Origin: JAENVT01 sp963805445
GTDB lineage: Bacteria; Actinomycetota; Acidimicrobiia; Acidimicrobiales; Ilumatobacteraceae
Length of the DNA stretch: 64,000 nt
Direction of reading: 5' to 3'
Assembly: GCA_963805445.1 (NCBI GenBank)
Contig: CAWDUI010000054.1
Location: 398,845-462,844, forward strand
Below, one piece after another: positions 1 through 8,390 of the stretch. A program made the position numbers and the translations under genes. The stretch's first letter is position 1. Every line of letters begins with the position of its first letter. The notes under the pieces are model-generated. The model had not been told where the DNA came from, ran no database searches, and saw only the letters and a program-made list of their open reading frames with translations.

Positions 1-264
1 GCAACCGAATCCCACAAGCGCTTCGCTGAGATCGACGCACCGAACCGGCTGTCCTACGACTCCGTGATCGACTTCGTTCCCGATCGCGCTCCGTACGTGC
101 AACACACCCTCGTCGAACTCGAGGCAGTCGATGGGGGCACTCGAATCCAGATGACGATGCAGCCCCTCCACGACGAGATCTGGACCGAACGTCTCGTCGC
201 CGGCCGGACGAATGAGATCGACAACCTCGCGCAGCTGCTCGCTCAACGATCACGGGAATCATGA
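1..264 (+). CDS. SRPBCC/AHSA1-like protein, C-terminal part
   Basis: The frame is open from base 1 to a TGA at 262-264, so the gene begins upstream of the window and only about 87 C-terminal residues are visible. The fragment alternates beta-strand-like stretches (HTLVELEAVDGGTRIQM) and closes with a long helix (TNEIDNLAQLLAQR). This is the usual end of the Activator-of-Hsp90-ATPase homolog 1-like (SRPBCC) fold, a helix-grip domain that binds hydrophobic ligands. The ligand cannot be inferred. The next gene is convergent, 55 bases away. The family call rests on pattern recognition of a partial protein. Confidence 0.6.
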   Translation, partial: ATESHKRFAEIDAPNRLSYDSVIDFVPDRAPYVQHTLVELEAVDGGTRIQMTMQPLHDEIWTERLVAGRTNEIDNLAQLLAQRSRES

Positions 265-319
265 CCCGCGAGCGTGACTGCGCCTTCGGTTGAAGTTGGG
301 CGGGCGCTGGAGGAGGGTG

Positions 320-1135
320 TCAGGCCGATCGGCGCAGGTACGATGCGATCGACTGGGCGAGACGCTCGGGTTGATCGAAAGGAAGCCCGTGGTCGGCGTT
401 CGAGACCTGCTCGACGCTGACCAGCGGGTTGATGTGGCTGAGTTCCACAGCCAACTCGAGCGAGACGACCGGTGAGTCGCCGATCACGAGCAGGGTCGGT
501 GCGTCGATCGCACGAACTACGGCACGGAAATCCGGGTTCGGTGGAGCAAGCACACCGAACGCGCTCAAGGAAGTGTTCAACCGTGCCTCAGCCTGCAATC
601 CGAGGATCTCCGCAGACCGGTGCGGATGCCTGTCCAGTGCGTCTGCTGCGAGCTCGGACTGCGAGAGACGAAGGGCCCGACGATGCTGATCTGCGATATC
701 GCTCTCCCACACCTGTTGTTGAAGGTCCGGGCTGATGAACGTCGGATCGACAAGGACGAGACCTCGCAGATTCCGGCCGCATCGTTGCGCTACCACGGCG
801 GCCGTCATACCCCCCATGGAGTGACCGACCAGGACCGGGGTGGACAGCTGCAGACCATCCACGAGCCCAAGAACGTCGTCTGCGAGTTCCTCGTAGCCGT
901 AGCCGGACTGCGGAGCACTCGACTGGCCATGGCCTCTCGCGTCTGGCATGACGACGTCGAACTCTCCCTCAAGCGCTCGCGCCACCGGCGTCCAGCACAC
1001 CCCACTGCCCATCAACCCGTGAAGCAGCACGATTGGCGACCCGCTGCCGCCGGTGCGAACGAAGTGCGTCCGGATCCCGTTCGTCGCACACGTCCCGTCG
1101 CTCCACTCGGTCACACGACCATCGTGGCATTGCAT
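320..1135 (-). CDS. alpha/beta-fold hydrolase
   Basis: This 271-residue protein has the full layout of a soluble alpha/beta hydrolase. An oxyanion-hole motif VLLHGLMGSG lies near residue 37, the nucleophile elbow GHSMGG near residue 104, and the catalytic histidine probably in NADHGLPFD near residue 248. A GHGQSS segment typical of the family follows the second strand. Proteins of this kind hydrolyse esters, lactones or C-C bonds in the cytoplasm, and the sequence does not fix a substrate. ATG at 1133-1135 is the chosen start. It is convergent with the SRPBCC gene and divergent from the MFS gene, with about 180 bases between the starts. Confidence 0.85.
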   Translation of the reverse strand: MQCHDGRVTEWSDGTCATNGIRTHFVRTGGSGSPIVLLHGLMGSGVCWTPVARALEGEFDVVMPDARGHGQSSAPQSGYGYEELADDVLGLVDGLQLSTPVLVGHSMGGMTAAVVAQRCGRNLRGLVLVDPTFISPDLQQQVWESDIADQHRRALRLSQSELAADALDRHPHRSAEILGLQAEARLNTSLSAFGVLAPPNPDFRAVVRAIDAPTLLVIGDSPVVSLELAVELSHINPLVSVEQVSNADHGLPFDQPERLAQSIASYLRRSA

Positions 1136-1313
1136 GCCGTCACGTCAGCGCACCCTGCTCTGCGACTCCCGAGCGATACGGCTCGACCTCCAGCGACGGC
1201 GGAAGCGGCACATCTGGCGCGGCGTGCGGCGTGCGGGTCGCATGGTCACAGCTGGTCGAGCGCCGACGCGCGCTGTCGCCGAGGCCCAGTGGCCGATCTG
1301 AGAGAATGGGAAT

Positions 1314-2561
1314 GTGGCTGACGGTTCTCTGTGGAAGAACCGCGATTTTCGTCTGGTGCTCGGTGGCGGGCTGATCAACAATATTGGCGATTGGTTGCTG
1401 GCCCTGGCGTTGCCGATCTTCGTCTTCACGGAATCGGGTTCAGGGCGAAGTGCCGCGGCGGTGTTTCTTGTCGAGTTGATCGTCGGGGTGTTCCTTGGAC
1501 CGTACGGGGGCAGCCTCGCCGATCGTTGGGACCTGCGGCGCACGATCGTCGCAACCAATCTGTTGCAGGCCGCGACCCTGCTGCCTCTGTTGGCGGTGCA
1601 CGGCGATCGGCTTTGGCCCGCGTTCGTGGTAGCCGCGGCTCAGGCGATCCTCCAGCAGGTCAATGATCCAGCCTCGTTTGCGTTGGTTCCCCGCGTGGTA
1701 TCCGAATCGCACCTGGTGCAGGCCAATGCGGCGAACTCGACGGCTTCATCGCTGGCCAGATTGGTGGGTGCACCGCTCGGCGGAATCGCTGTCGGCCTCG
1801 GCGGTCTGACGACCGTCGTGGTGATCGACGTCGTGTCGTTCGTCGCGGTGGCGGTTGCGACCTTGTTTGTGCGCACCCCGACGTCGAGTCTCGTCGCCGG
1901 AACGGCATCCGGCGCGGGGCAAAGTCCGAGCGTCATGGCCGGATGGAGAGAGATCCGAGGGCAACCTGCTCTCGTTGGCTTCCTCGTCGTGCAGACGCTG
2001 GCTCGCTTGGCGTTTGCGATGTTCCCGGTGTTGTTCATCAAGTTCGTCGTCGTCGAGCTGCACGGTGGAGGCGCAGCGATCGGCATCATCCGCGGATGCG
2101 CGGCGTTTGGTGGTTTCGCCGCCTCGTTGCTCGTCGTCCGCGTCGCCAAACGAACTCAGCCGGAGAAACTGATGGTGTGGGGGTACCTGAGCTTCGCCAT
2201 GGTGGCTGCGCTGTTCATCAACGCCCCGTTTGTCACGGCGGCGATCTGGCTGTACCTCGTACTGTTCGCGCTGTCCGGGCTGCCAAACGCGACATCTCAA
2301 ATCGGTACATCGGCGACAGCCCAACATCTCTGTCCCCCAGAGGTCCTCGGACGCCTCAGCGGCATCGCCTCCGCCACCGGCGCAATCGGAGCGGCCGTCG
2401 GCACCATCGGTGTCGGTCTGCTCGTTGACCACGTCCCGATCATCCCCTTGTTCGATGCCCAAGCCTTCGTCTACCTCCTGTGCGGCATCGCCACCTATTG
2501 GCTCATCATCCGTCGATCACCGTGGCTGCCGCCGGTTCGCGATCACTTGCGGCCGGAGTAG
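1314..2561 (+). CDS. MFS transporter (EntS/MFS_3-like)
   Basis: This 415-residue integral membrane protein begins at a GTG. It opens with a short cytoplasmic segment (LWKNRDFRLVL) followed by twelve likely membrane segments. The loop after helix 2 (GGSLADRWDLRRTIV) matches the major facilitator A motif. The layout resembles the enterobactin-exporter EntS/MFS_3 branch, which are proton-driven effluxers. The substrate is unknown. Its stop codon lies inside the 3' end of the convergent kinase gene, a 45-base tail-to-tail overlap. Confidence 0.85.
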   Translation: MADGSLWKNRDFRLVLGGGLINNIGDWLLALALPIFVFTESGSGRSAAAVFLVELIVGVFLGPYGGSLADRWDLRRTIVATNLLQAATLLPLLAVHGDRLWPAFVVAAAQAILQQVNDPASFALVPRVVSESHLVQANAANSTASSLARLVGAPLGGIAVGLGGLTTVVVIDVVSFVAVAVATLFVRTPTSSLVAGTASGAGQSPSVMAGWREIRGQPALVGFLVVQTLARLAFAMFPVLFIKFVVVELHGGGAAIGIIRGCAAFGGFAASLLVVRVAKRTQPEKLMVWGYLSFAMVAALFINAPFVTAAIWLYLVLFALSGLPNATSQIGTSATAQHLCPPEVLGRLSGIASATGAIGAAVGTIGVGLLVDHVPIIPLFDAQAFVYLLCGIATYWLIIRRSPWLPPVRDHLRPE

Positions 2562-3350
2562 GTCATCGTTGTTGATCACGAAGTTGGCGTGCTCAAGCGG
2601 TCGTGCTTCGCGCTCGTAGAGAGCTTGGCCGTCGATATAGCGGGAACGCCGCGCGCGCTCGGTGCGTGCAGCGATTTCGTTGGCCCGCAAGTCGGCTGTG
2701 TCCGGAAGGTCGTGCATGAGGTATGCGTTCCACGCGGCCTCGCGCCTCGTCTCTGCGGTGAGAAACACGCTGAGACTCCAAAATTCGGATAGTTCCGGGC
2801 GAAGGAGGAACAACCCGTCGAAGATGAGGATTGCAGCAGCGGGGACTGGTTCGGCTGGCTCATCGATGCGACGGTCTGACGGTTCGTCGAAGAGAGCGCG
2901 TCGGTAGGAGCCGGCGCCGGTAGTGAACGGCTGCAGCAGGTCGTTCTGGACTGCGGTGAGGTCGTGTGAATCCCGGTAGTAGCCGATCGGCGAGTCGGCG
3001 CCCAACCGATACCGCTCACTGCGCGGACGATGAAACGAGTCGATGCTTGCTCGGACGATCAGGCTGCCTCTGGCCTCGAGCGTGCGGCCGAGTTCGTCGG
3101 CGAAGGTTGACTTGCCAGTTCCGCTCGCACCATCGACAGCGATCAACCTGCGGCCGTCCCCGACTGTTCTGGTAGTCGCCGCTGCCGCGATTAGGTCGAG
3201 GACCGCCGTCCGTTCTGGGCTGACCAGTGGAGTGGGGTTGCCGTCGAGGCCTGCAGGCACGGCACAACAATTGCTCACCGAATCTCTACGTATCGCGCGC
3301 GCCGCCGGACAATGCTCGGCCACCCACGACGAACGTGTCACAGCCAGCAA
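2517..3350 (-). CDS. uridine-kinase-like P-loop kinase
   Basis: The protein has a Walker A motif GASGTGKST near residue 75 and a second strand ending in RASIDSFHRPRSERY. A typical lid and substrate region follows, with a Walker-B-like hydrophobic strand (AAILIFDGLFLL). This matches the uridine kinase/phosphoribulokinase-like P-loop family, which uses ATP to phosphorylate nucleosides or related small molecules. The first 45 or so residues are not family-like, so the true start is probably downstream of 3350. The 3' end overlaps the convergent MFS gene. The exact substrate is not predictable. Confidence 0.75.
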   Translation of the reverse strand: MLAVTRSSWVAEHCPAARAIRRDSVSNCCAVPAGLDGNPTPLVSPERTAVLDLIAAAATTRTVGDGRRLIAVDGASGTGKSTFADELGRTLEARGSLIVRASIDSFHRPRSERYRLGADSPIGYYRDSHDLTAVQNDLLQPFTTGAGSYRRALFDEPSDRRIDEPAEPVPAAAILIFDGLFLLRPELSEFWSLSVFLTAETRREAAWNAYLMHDLPDTADLRANEIAARTERARRSRYIDGQALYEREARPLEHANFVINNDDLLRPQVIANRRQPR

Positions 3351-3442
3351 CGAGCCACGCAGATAACACGCGACCAGAACACCACCTCGCTCGACTCATC
3401 CGCGGAGCGCGTGTCTGGGCGCTTGTGTCCCGGCGCAGGGCG

Positions 3443-3664
3443 TCACAAATGACGTCGGAGGTGGATATGCCGTCCAGTTTGGCTCGTTCGGCGACCTGAT
3501 CGTTGAGTTCCGGATCGAGGCGGACTGACTCGACTGTGGAATGGCCAGCGCGGTCGAGCGTGGGTCGTCCGCGCTTGCCGCGGCGGGCGATGAGCACGGG
3601 CGGGGTCGTAGCCGCGTTCGGCTTCGTCGGCAAGGGCGTCGATGTCGGCGTCGGCGACCATCAA
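3443..3664 (-). pseudogene. ribbon-helix-helix (CopG-type) antitoxin-like gene, frameshifted
   Basis: Two minus-strand frames join into one recognisable protein. The first starts at 3664 with MMVADADIDALADEAERGYD. After a one-base shift in a C-rich run near 3603, the second gives LIARRGKRGRPTL and then a helix pair (VESVRLDPELNDQVAERAK and ISTSDVICDALRR). This is the layout of actinobacterial CopG/RHH antitoxins and repressors, which are DNA-binding dimers. The second frame runs on to 3286 with a tail that does not look like the family, so a second error or decay is possible there. No toxin gene is evident next to it. Confidence 0.55.
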
Positions 3665-3683
3665 ACCCGGCCGGCGAGGGCCG

Positions 3684-4148
3684 TCAGCGATAGCGATCAG
3701 GGATGACCTGTCCCGGGGCTTCGTCGTCCCATACCATCGCGCTGATCCGCCATCCTGCCGGAGTCATGATGAACTGCGTCGAGACCATCCCTAGCGCCTC
3801 AGCGGCTACGCCGTTCGTCACGCCACGCTTCTCGTAGCTGCTGAACCGGTGGGCGACTTTACCGAACACCTCGGTGACGTTGGTCCGCTCAGCTTCGAAG
3901 AACTCGGTGAGCTGTCCCGAGTCGACCATCGCCTGGCGAGGGCGGATGAAACCATCGAGGTTGGACACGTCGGGAGTTTCGGAGATGTTCTTGACGAGGA
4001 TCCCCTCGTCGATGAACAGCGAGCGGATCGCCTCGTAGTCCGGGCGTGAGCCGGGTTCGAACGAGACCGCCGCGAAGAACCGGGCGACGAGGGCGGCGAG
4101 GTCGCGCTCGGTTCGAGCTCGATCGACTGACTTCGAATCGTGGGTCAT
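3684..4148 (-). CDS. DUF4440/SnoaL-like (NTF2-fold) protein
   Basis: From the ATG at 4146-4148 this is about 154 residues, preceded by an AGGAGA ribosome site 10 or so bases upstream. That site is why this start is chosen over the longer frame beginning at 4292. The sequence runs helix (LAALVARFFAAVSFEPG), then IDEGILVKN, then a long strand-rich half ending in TPAGWRISAMVWDDE. This is the cone-shaped NTF2/SnoaL fold often annotated DUF4440. Members bind or isomerise small hydrophobic molecules, and no catalytic residue is assigned here. It lies downstream of the DinB gene on the same strand, about 100 bases apart. Confidence 0.65.
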   Translation of the reverse strand: MTHDSKSVDRARTERDLAALVARFFAAVSFEPGSRPDYEAIRSLFIDEGILVKNISETPDVSNLDGFIRPRQAMVDSGQLTEFFEAERTNVTEVFGKVAHRFSSYEKRGVTNGVAAEALGMVSTQFIMTPAGWRISAMVWDDEAPGQVIPDRYR

Positions 4149-4245
4149 GGTGATGATCTCTCCTGATCTCGGCCACGCCCGCGAACAAGCGCGGTCGTGA
4201 TTGCTGCCTGGTTTGTCAAAGCTCTCTTCCGGCAGTAGCTCGTGA

Positions 4246-4752
4246 TCAATCGCCGGTCGTGCCGTCGATCGCCTCGCGGAGCAGATCGGCATGGCCGCAG
4301 TGCCGTGCGTACTCCTCGATCATGTGGACGATCGTGCGTCGCAGGGTGTGCTGGCCGCGGTCGGGTTCGCCCAAGTTGAGGTCGTCCATGCTCGCCGTCG
4401 CGAGATGCCGGTCGATGGTCTCGATCTCGTTCCAGTACGCGGCCATCGCCTCGGAGACCGTCGCTCCGGCAGGCACTCGCCACTCCTCCTCGTCGTCGAA
4501 CAATGGCGGCACGTCCTCGGACAGCAGAACGCGTCGGAACCACCACCGCTCGACGTCGGTCATGTGGCGGATGAGGCCGAGAAGCGTGAGTGCGCTGGGC
4601 GGGCACGGTGTGAGTCTTGCTTGTTCGTCGCTGAGACCCTCGACCTTCCTGGCCAGGACAGCGCGGTGGTAGGTCAGGTACCCGAGCAGAACGGAGTGCT
4701 CGTCCTCTGCGAACGACTTGGCGGCAGGAAGAGGCGTGATCGGTTGAGGCAT
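4246..4752 (-). CDS. DinB family (DUF664) protein
   Basis: This 168-residue protein is predicted to form the four-helix DinB bundle. The metal-ligand histidines are in place: one in LIRHMTDVERWWFRR near residue 62 and two in EEYARHCGHADLLRE near residues 150-154. In actinobacteria many DUF664/DinB proteins are mycothiol-dependent S-transferases that bind Zn or Ni. That role is plausible but not shown. It is followed on the same strand by the NTF2-like gene. Confidence 0.8.
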   Translation of the reverse strand: MPQPITPLPAAKSFAEDEHSVLLGYLTYHRAVLARKVEGLSDEQARLTPCPPSALTLLGLIRHMTDVERWWFRRVLLSEDVPPLFDDEEEWRVPAGATVSEAMAAYWNEIETIDRHLATASMDDLNLGEPDRGQHTLRRTIVHMIEEYARHCGHADLLREAIDGTTGD

Positions 4753-4857
4753 GGTTCAAGGCTGACACGGCGGATCCCCGCCCGTCGACCACACTCCGCG
4801 GCACCGGGACGTCGAGCCCGCATTTTGGTCTTGTCGGGCGATGAACACCCGTGACGG

Positions 4858-5760
4858 TCAGACCGGGCTTTGGTCGTGCAGCGTCACGTTGGTAGCGGTC
4901 AGCGTGATGGCATACAGGCGGTAGGCCGGTACGGTCGCGGAGTTCGATGCGGTTGCCGAGCACGTCAGGTCCAAGGTGCCGGCGGTGGCGAGCGTGATCG
5001 AGCCCTCGAGCGACAGGTTCCGGTACTCGCCTGTGACCGAGGTCAGGTGGGTGAAATCGAGCTGGTCCGTTCCGCTCATCAGATTGCAGAGGATGCTGTA
5101 GCCAGTGCCGCCTGTGCTGGCGAGCCCGTAGAGCTTCGCCGACACGAGGTAGCTCCCGGCCGGTACCGAGACCTGCGTCAGCACCGTGTTGGCCTCGGTC
5201 GAGTCGATTCCGCCGTCGAGGTGCGACGCATATGCCTCCGACGGACCGCGTGCTGGGAGGAAGTAGCCGGTGATGTCCAACAACGCGTCGACCGGTCCGG
5301 TCAACGTGTAGACCTTGATCGCGCCGGCAGCCGACAGCCCGACGATCCCACCGTTCGCCTTGACCCCTTCCCCGGCAACCGGGTTGATGCTCGACGATCC
5401 CGGACGGCTGGCATCAGCCGGGTACACGGTGAGGAAGCCGTTGATGCCGGTCGGCACGGTCAGGTTGTAGCTGATCCCGGTCGCCGTGTTGGGGATCGTG
5501 CACTGGCCGTTGGTGCCCCACACCGGGCGGACGAACTCCTCGCCTGCGTTGAGGGGCGTGTTGCGGTCGCCGACCACTGTCGCTGGTCGAGTGTCGAACA
5601 GCCGGCACGGCGTGATCGACACGAACGATGACGGCGCCGAACTGCCCGCTGCGTGAGCGATCAGCCCGATGCCTCCCGCACCAAGCGACACCGCAACTGC
5701 GGCACCGATACCAGCCCAACGTGAACGCGCCAAGGCAGATCCACCGACACGACGAAACAT
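4858..5760 (-). CDS. secreted beta-rich protein (ITPCRLFDTRP family)
   Basis: From ATG 5758-5760, preceded by a strong GAGAAGGGGG ribosome site, this is 300 residues. It opens with an Arg-rich n-region, a hydrophobic core (AGIGAAVAVSLGAGGIGLI) and a likely signal-peptidase site after AHAAG. The mature part starts with the repeat-like block SFVSITPCRLFDTRPATVVG and continues through LTVPTGINGFLTVYPADAS to DITGYFLPARG. This block recurs as a cell-surface module in Acidimicrobiia exported proteins. A C-terminal beta-sandwich of about 110 residues follows. The function is unknown, and the protein is probably extracellular. It is divergent from the secreted phosphatase gene. Confidence 0.7.
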   Translation of the reverse strand: MFRRVGGSALARSRWAGIGAAVAVSLGAGGIGLIAHAAGSSAPSSFVSITPCRLFDTRPATVVGDRNTPLNAGEEFVRPVWGTNGQCTIPNTATGISYNLTVPTGINGFLTVYPADASRPGSSSINPVAGEGVKANGGIVGLSAAGAIKVYTLTGPVDALLDITGYFLPARGPSEAYASHLDGGIDSTEANTVLTQVSVPAGSYLVSAKLYGLASTGGTGYSILCNLMSGTDQLDFTHLTSVTGEYRNLSLEGSITLATAGTLDLTCSATASNSATVPAYRLYAITLTATNVTLHDQSPV

Positions 5761-6020
5761 TGAAGGCCCCCTTCTCCAGTTGTTCGGCCGGCTTGGCCGG
5801 ACGGTCCCGAGATTAGAGATGCCGCGTGGGAGTAGCGCCACTGGAGACCCACCGGATCGCATGGCTCGGTGGACGGCCTTCGTTTTCGACGACGGCGCCC
5901 GCGATCGAGCGTTTCCCGAACCGTCGGCTCAGCGTCACCTTTCATTCTTGAACGCGACACGTGTAGAGCGCATCCTGAGGGGGTATCCGGTGCTATTTAC
6001 CGACTGAAGGGAGTCCCACC
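5761..6020. promoter_or_regulatory. divergent promoter region of two exported-protein genes
   Basis: This 260-base gap separates the starts of two divergently transcribed genes for exported proteins. It holds both ribosome sites: GAGAAGGGGG on the minus side and GAAGGGAG on the plus side at about 6006-6013. No operator-like palindrome or clear -35/-10 pair was convincing by eye. Confidence 0.45.
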
Positions 6021-8384
6021 ATGCGAACCACGCGATCTCGTCTGGGCGCGGCCTTGGCCGTCGCCTCAGCCTTTCTTGTTGCACCCTTTGTTGCCGGAGG
6101 GGTGCAATCGGCCGGCGCCACGCCGCCGGCCGGCTCGTGCGATCTCGGCAACGGGGTCGAGCACGTCATCAATCTCACGTTCGACAACGTGCACTTCTTC
6201 CGTGACAACCCGAACGTGCCGTCCGACCTCGAGCAGATGCCTCACCTGCTGCAGTTCCTGGAGCAGAACGGCACGCTGATGTCGAACATGCACACCGGGC
6301 TGATCGCCCACACCGCCCAGGACAGCCTGTCGATCTACACCGGCCTGTACGGCGACCGGCATGGCATGTCGGTGAGCAACAGCTACAAGACCTATCACCC
6401 CGACGGAACAACCGAGCCCGACGGCTCGTTCGTCTACTGGACCTCGCCGGTCTACAACTCGGCGACGAAGACGGCGAGCGCAACCGACGCCTCGCCATCG
6501 ATGGTGTACTCGCCAACCGTGCCGGCGTCGAACACCGCACCGACGACGATCACGCCGGCGCCGTGGGTTCCGTTCACCCGAGCCGGCTGCTCGGTCGGCA
6601 ACTTCTCGACGGCCAACATGGTGCTCGAGAACGTCGGCCTCGACATTCCCACGGTGTTCGGCGCCGACTCGCCCGAGGCGCAACAGCTTGCCGCTGACCC
6701 GTCGTCGTTCAAGGACCCCGAGACCGCCGACTACGTCGGTGTTGCCGTCCACTGCGCGCAAGGCGATGCGGTCTGCGCCGACGCGCAGGCGGTGAAATTC
6801 GGTCAGTCGACGCCCACGCCAAGCGCCGTTGCCGACGTGCTGCCGAACGAGCCCGGTGGCTACGACGGCTACCAGGGCCTCTTCGGGCATCGATACGTTG
6901 CTCCGCAGCTCGGGGCCGGCATTGCCAACCTCGTGCACAACGGATATCCCGTGACCAACGCGGACGGGAACCTGGTCGCCCTCGACGGCCACGAGATCCG
7001 CAACGGCTTCGCCAACCAGCCGGGCTTCCCCGGCTTCAACCCGCTCGCCAACGAGTCGCTGGCGTACATCGCCGACATGCAAGAGGCTGGGATCCCGGTG
7101 ACCTACGGGTACATCTCCGATCTGCACGAGCGCAAGCCCGGCACCACCGGATGCACGACCGCGGGAGCCAACTCCGGCTTCGCCCTCGGACCGGGCGATG
7201 CCTGCTACGTGAACAACGCCAAGGCCTACGACGATGCGTTCGCGACATTCTTCGCCCGGCTCGCCGCTGACGGCATCACGCCTGCGAACACGCTGTTCAT
7301 CGTCAATTCGGAGGAGAACGACCACTTCGCCGGTGGAACGCCGAATCGTTCGGCGGCAAGCGCACCGACGCCGGCCGGGTGCGACGGCGTGACGGTCGCG
7401 TGCTCCTACGCAGCTGGGCAGATCGGCGAGCTCAGCGCCAACTTGCCGGGCCTCGTTGCAACCCAGTTCGGCAACACCACCGCCTTCGACGTCGAGCCGC
7501 AGGGCGCGTCGATCTATGTGCAAGGTCAGCCCGGTCCCGCCGATCCGGCAGTGCGCCAACTCGAGCGCGATGTCGCCCACATCACCGCCGACAACCCGTA
7601 CAACGGCACCACCGGCGAGAAGATCGTCAACTACCAAGCCGGCAAGGTCGAGCAACGGATCTTGCACATCGAGACCGCCGATCCGCTTCGGACGCCGACG
7701 TTCACCGTGTTCCCCAAGGGTGACTACTTCTTCGGCCAAGGCCCGCAGAACTGCACGAGCCCGTGCGTCAGCATCTTCTCGCGGTTCGCTTGGGATCACG
7801 GTTACTACAGCCCGAACATCGACATCACGTGGAGCGGATTCGTGGGTCCGGGCGTGGGCCAACGGGGCGTCGACGGGCCGGGCCCGTCACAGGGCGCCAG
7901 CGTGGTCGACCCATCAGGAAACAGCACGGTGCCGGCGTTCAGCACCGTCGGAACATGGGCCGACGAGCCCGACATTCGTCCGACGATGCTGTCTCTCGTC
8001 GGCTTGAAGGACGACTACCAGACCGACGGGCGGGTGATCACGGAGATCCTCGACCGCGTGCCCCGCGCGCTACGCGGCACGGAGGCCCTCGGGGCCTGCT
8101 ACAAGCAGCTCAACAGCGGCGTTGGCGAATTCGCCACGAACACGCTGCTTGCCGAGTCCGCCGCGCTGGCCAGCGGATCGGCGACATCCGATTCCCAGTT
8201 CACCCGAACTGAAAAGGTGCTGCTCGGTCTGGCCAACGTGCGTGATCCACTGGCGACCCAGATCAAGACGACCTTGTCGAGGGCGGCCTTCGCCGGCACG
8301 GCTCCTCGGCCGATCGAATTGTGGCTGGAGCTCGTCGCCTGTCGATTGACCGTTGCCGCGTCGCGGTTCGTCGGCCAGACCTGA
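6021..8384 (+). CDS. secreted alkaline-phosphatase-superfamily phosphoesterase
   Basis: This 787-residue protein starts at an ATG with a clear GAAGGGAG ribosome site. Its Sec-type signal peptide runs through LGAALAVASAFLVAPFVAGG, with cleavage likely after SAGA. The mature part has the alkaline-phosphatase-like opening (HVINLTFDNVHFFRDN). It continues with a Thr/Ser-bearing segment (LIAHTAQDSLSIYTGLYG), then LFIVNSEENDHF and FSRFAWDHGYYSPNI, which probably supply metal ligands. This is the layout of type I phosphodiesterase/sulfatase-like enzymes acting outside the cell. The substrate is unknown. It is convergent with mrp, with only 6 bases between the stops. Confidence 0.7.
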   Translation: MRTTRSRLGAALAVASAFLVAPFVAGGVQSAGATPPAGSCDLGNGVEHVINLTFDNVHFFRDNPNVPSDLEQMPHLLQFLEQNGTLMSNMHTGLIAHTAQDSLSIYTGLYGDRHGMSVSNSYKTYHPDGTTEPDGSFVYWTSPVYNSATKTASATDASPSMVYSPTVPASNTAPTTITPAPWVPFTRAGCSVGNFSTANMVLENVGLDIPTVFGADSPEAQQLAADPSSFKDPETADYVGVAVHCAQGDAVCADAQAVKFGQSTPTPSAVADVLPNEPGGYDGYQGLFGHRYVAPQLGAGIANLVHNGYPVTNADGNLVALDGHEIRNGFANQPGFPGFNPLANESLAYIADMQEAGIPVTYGYISDLHERKPGTTGCTTAGANSGFALGPGDACYVNNAKAYDDAFATFFARLAADGITPANTLFIVNSEENDHFAGGTPNRSAASAPTPAGCDGVTVACSYAAGQIGELSANLPGLVATQFGNTTAFDVEPQGASIYVQGQPGPADPAVRQLERDVAHITADNPYNGTTGEKIVNYQAGKVEQRILHIETADPLRTPTFTVFPKGDYFFGQGPQNCTSPCVSIFSRFAWDHGYYSPNIDITWSGFVGPGVGQRGVDGPGPSQGASVVDPSGNSTVPAFSTVGTWADEPDIRPTMLSLVGLKDDYQTDGRVITEILDRVPRALRGTEALGACYKQLNSGVGEFATNTLLAESAALASGSATSDSQFTRTEKVLLGLANVRDPLATQIKTTLSRAAFAGTAPRPIELWLELVACRLTVAASRFVGQT

Positions 8385-8390
8385 CGTCGA

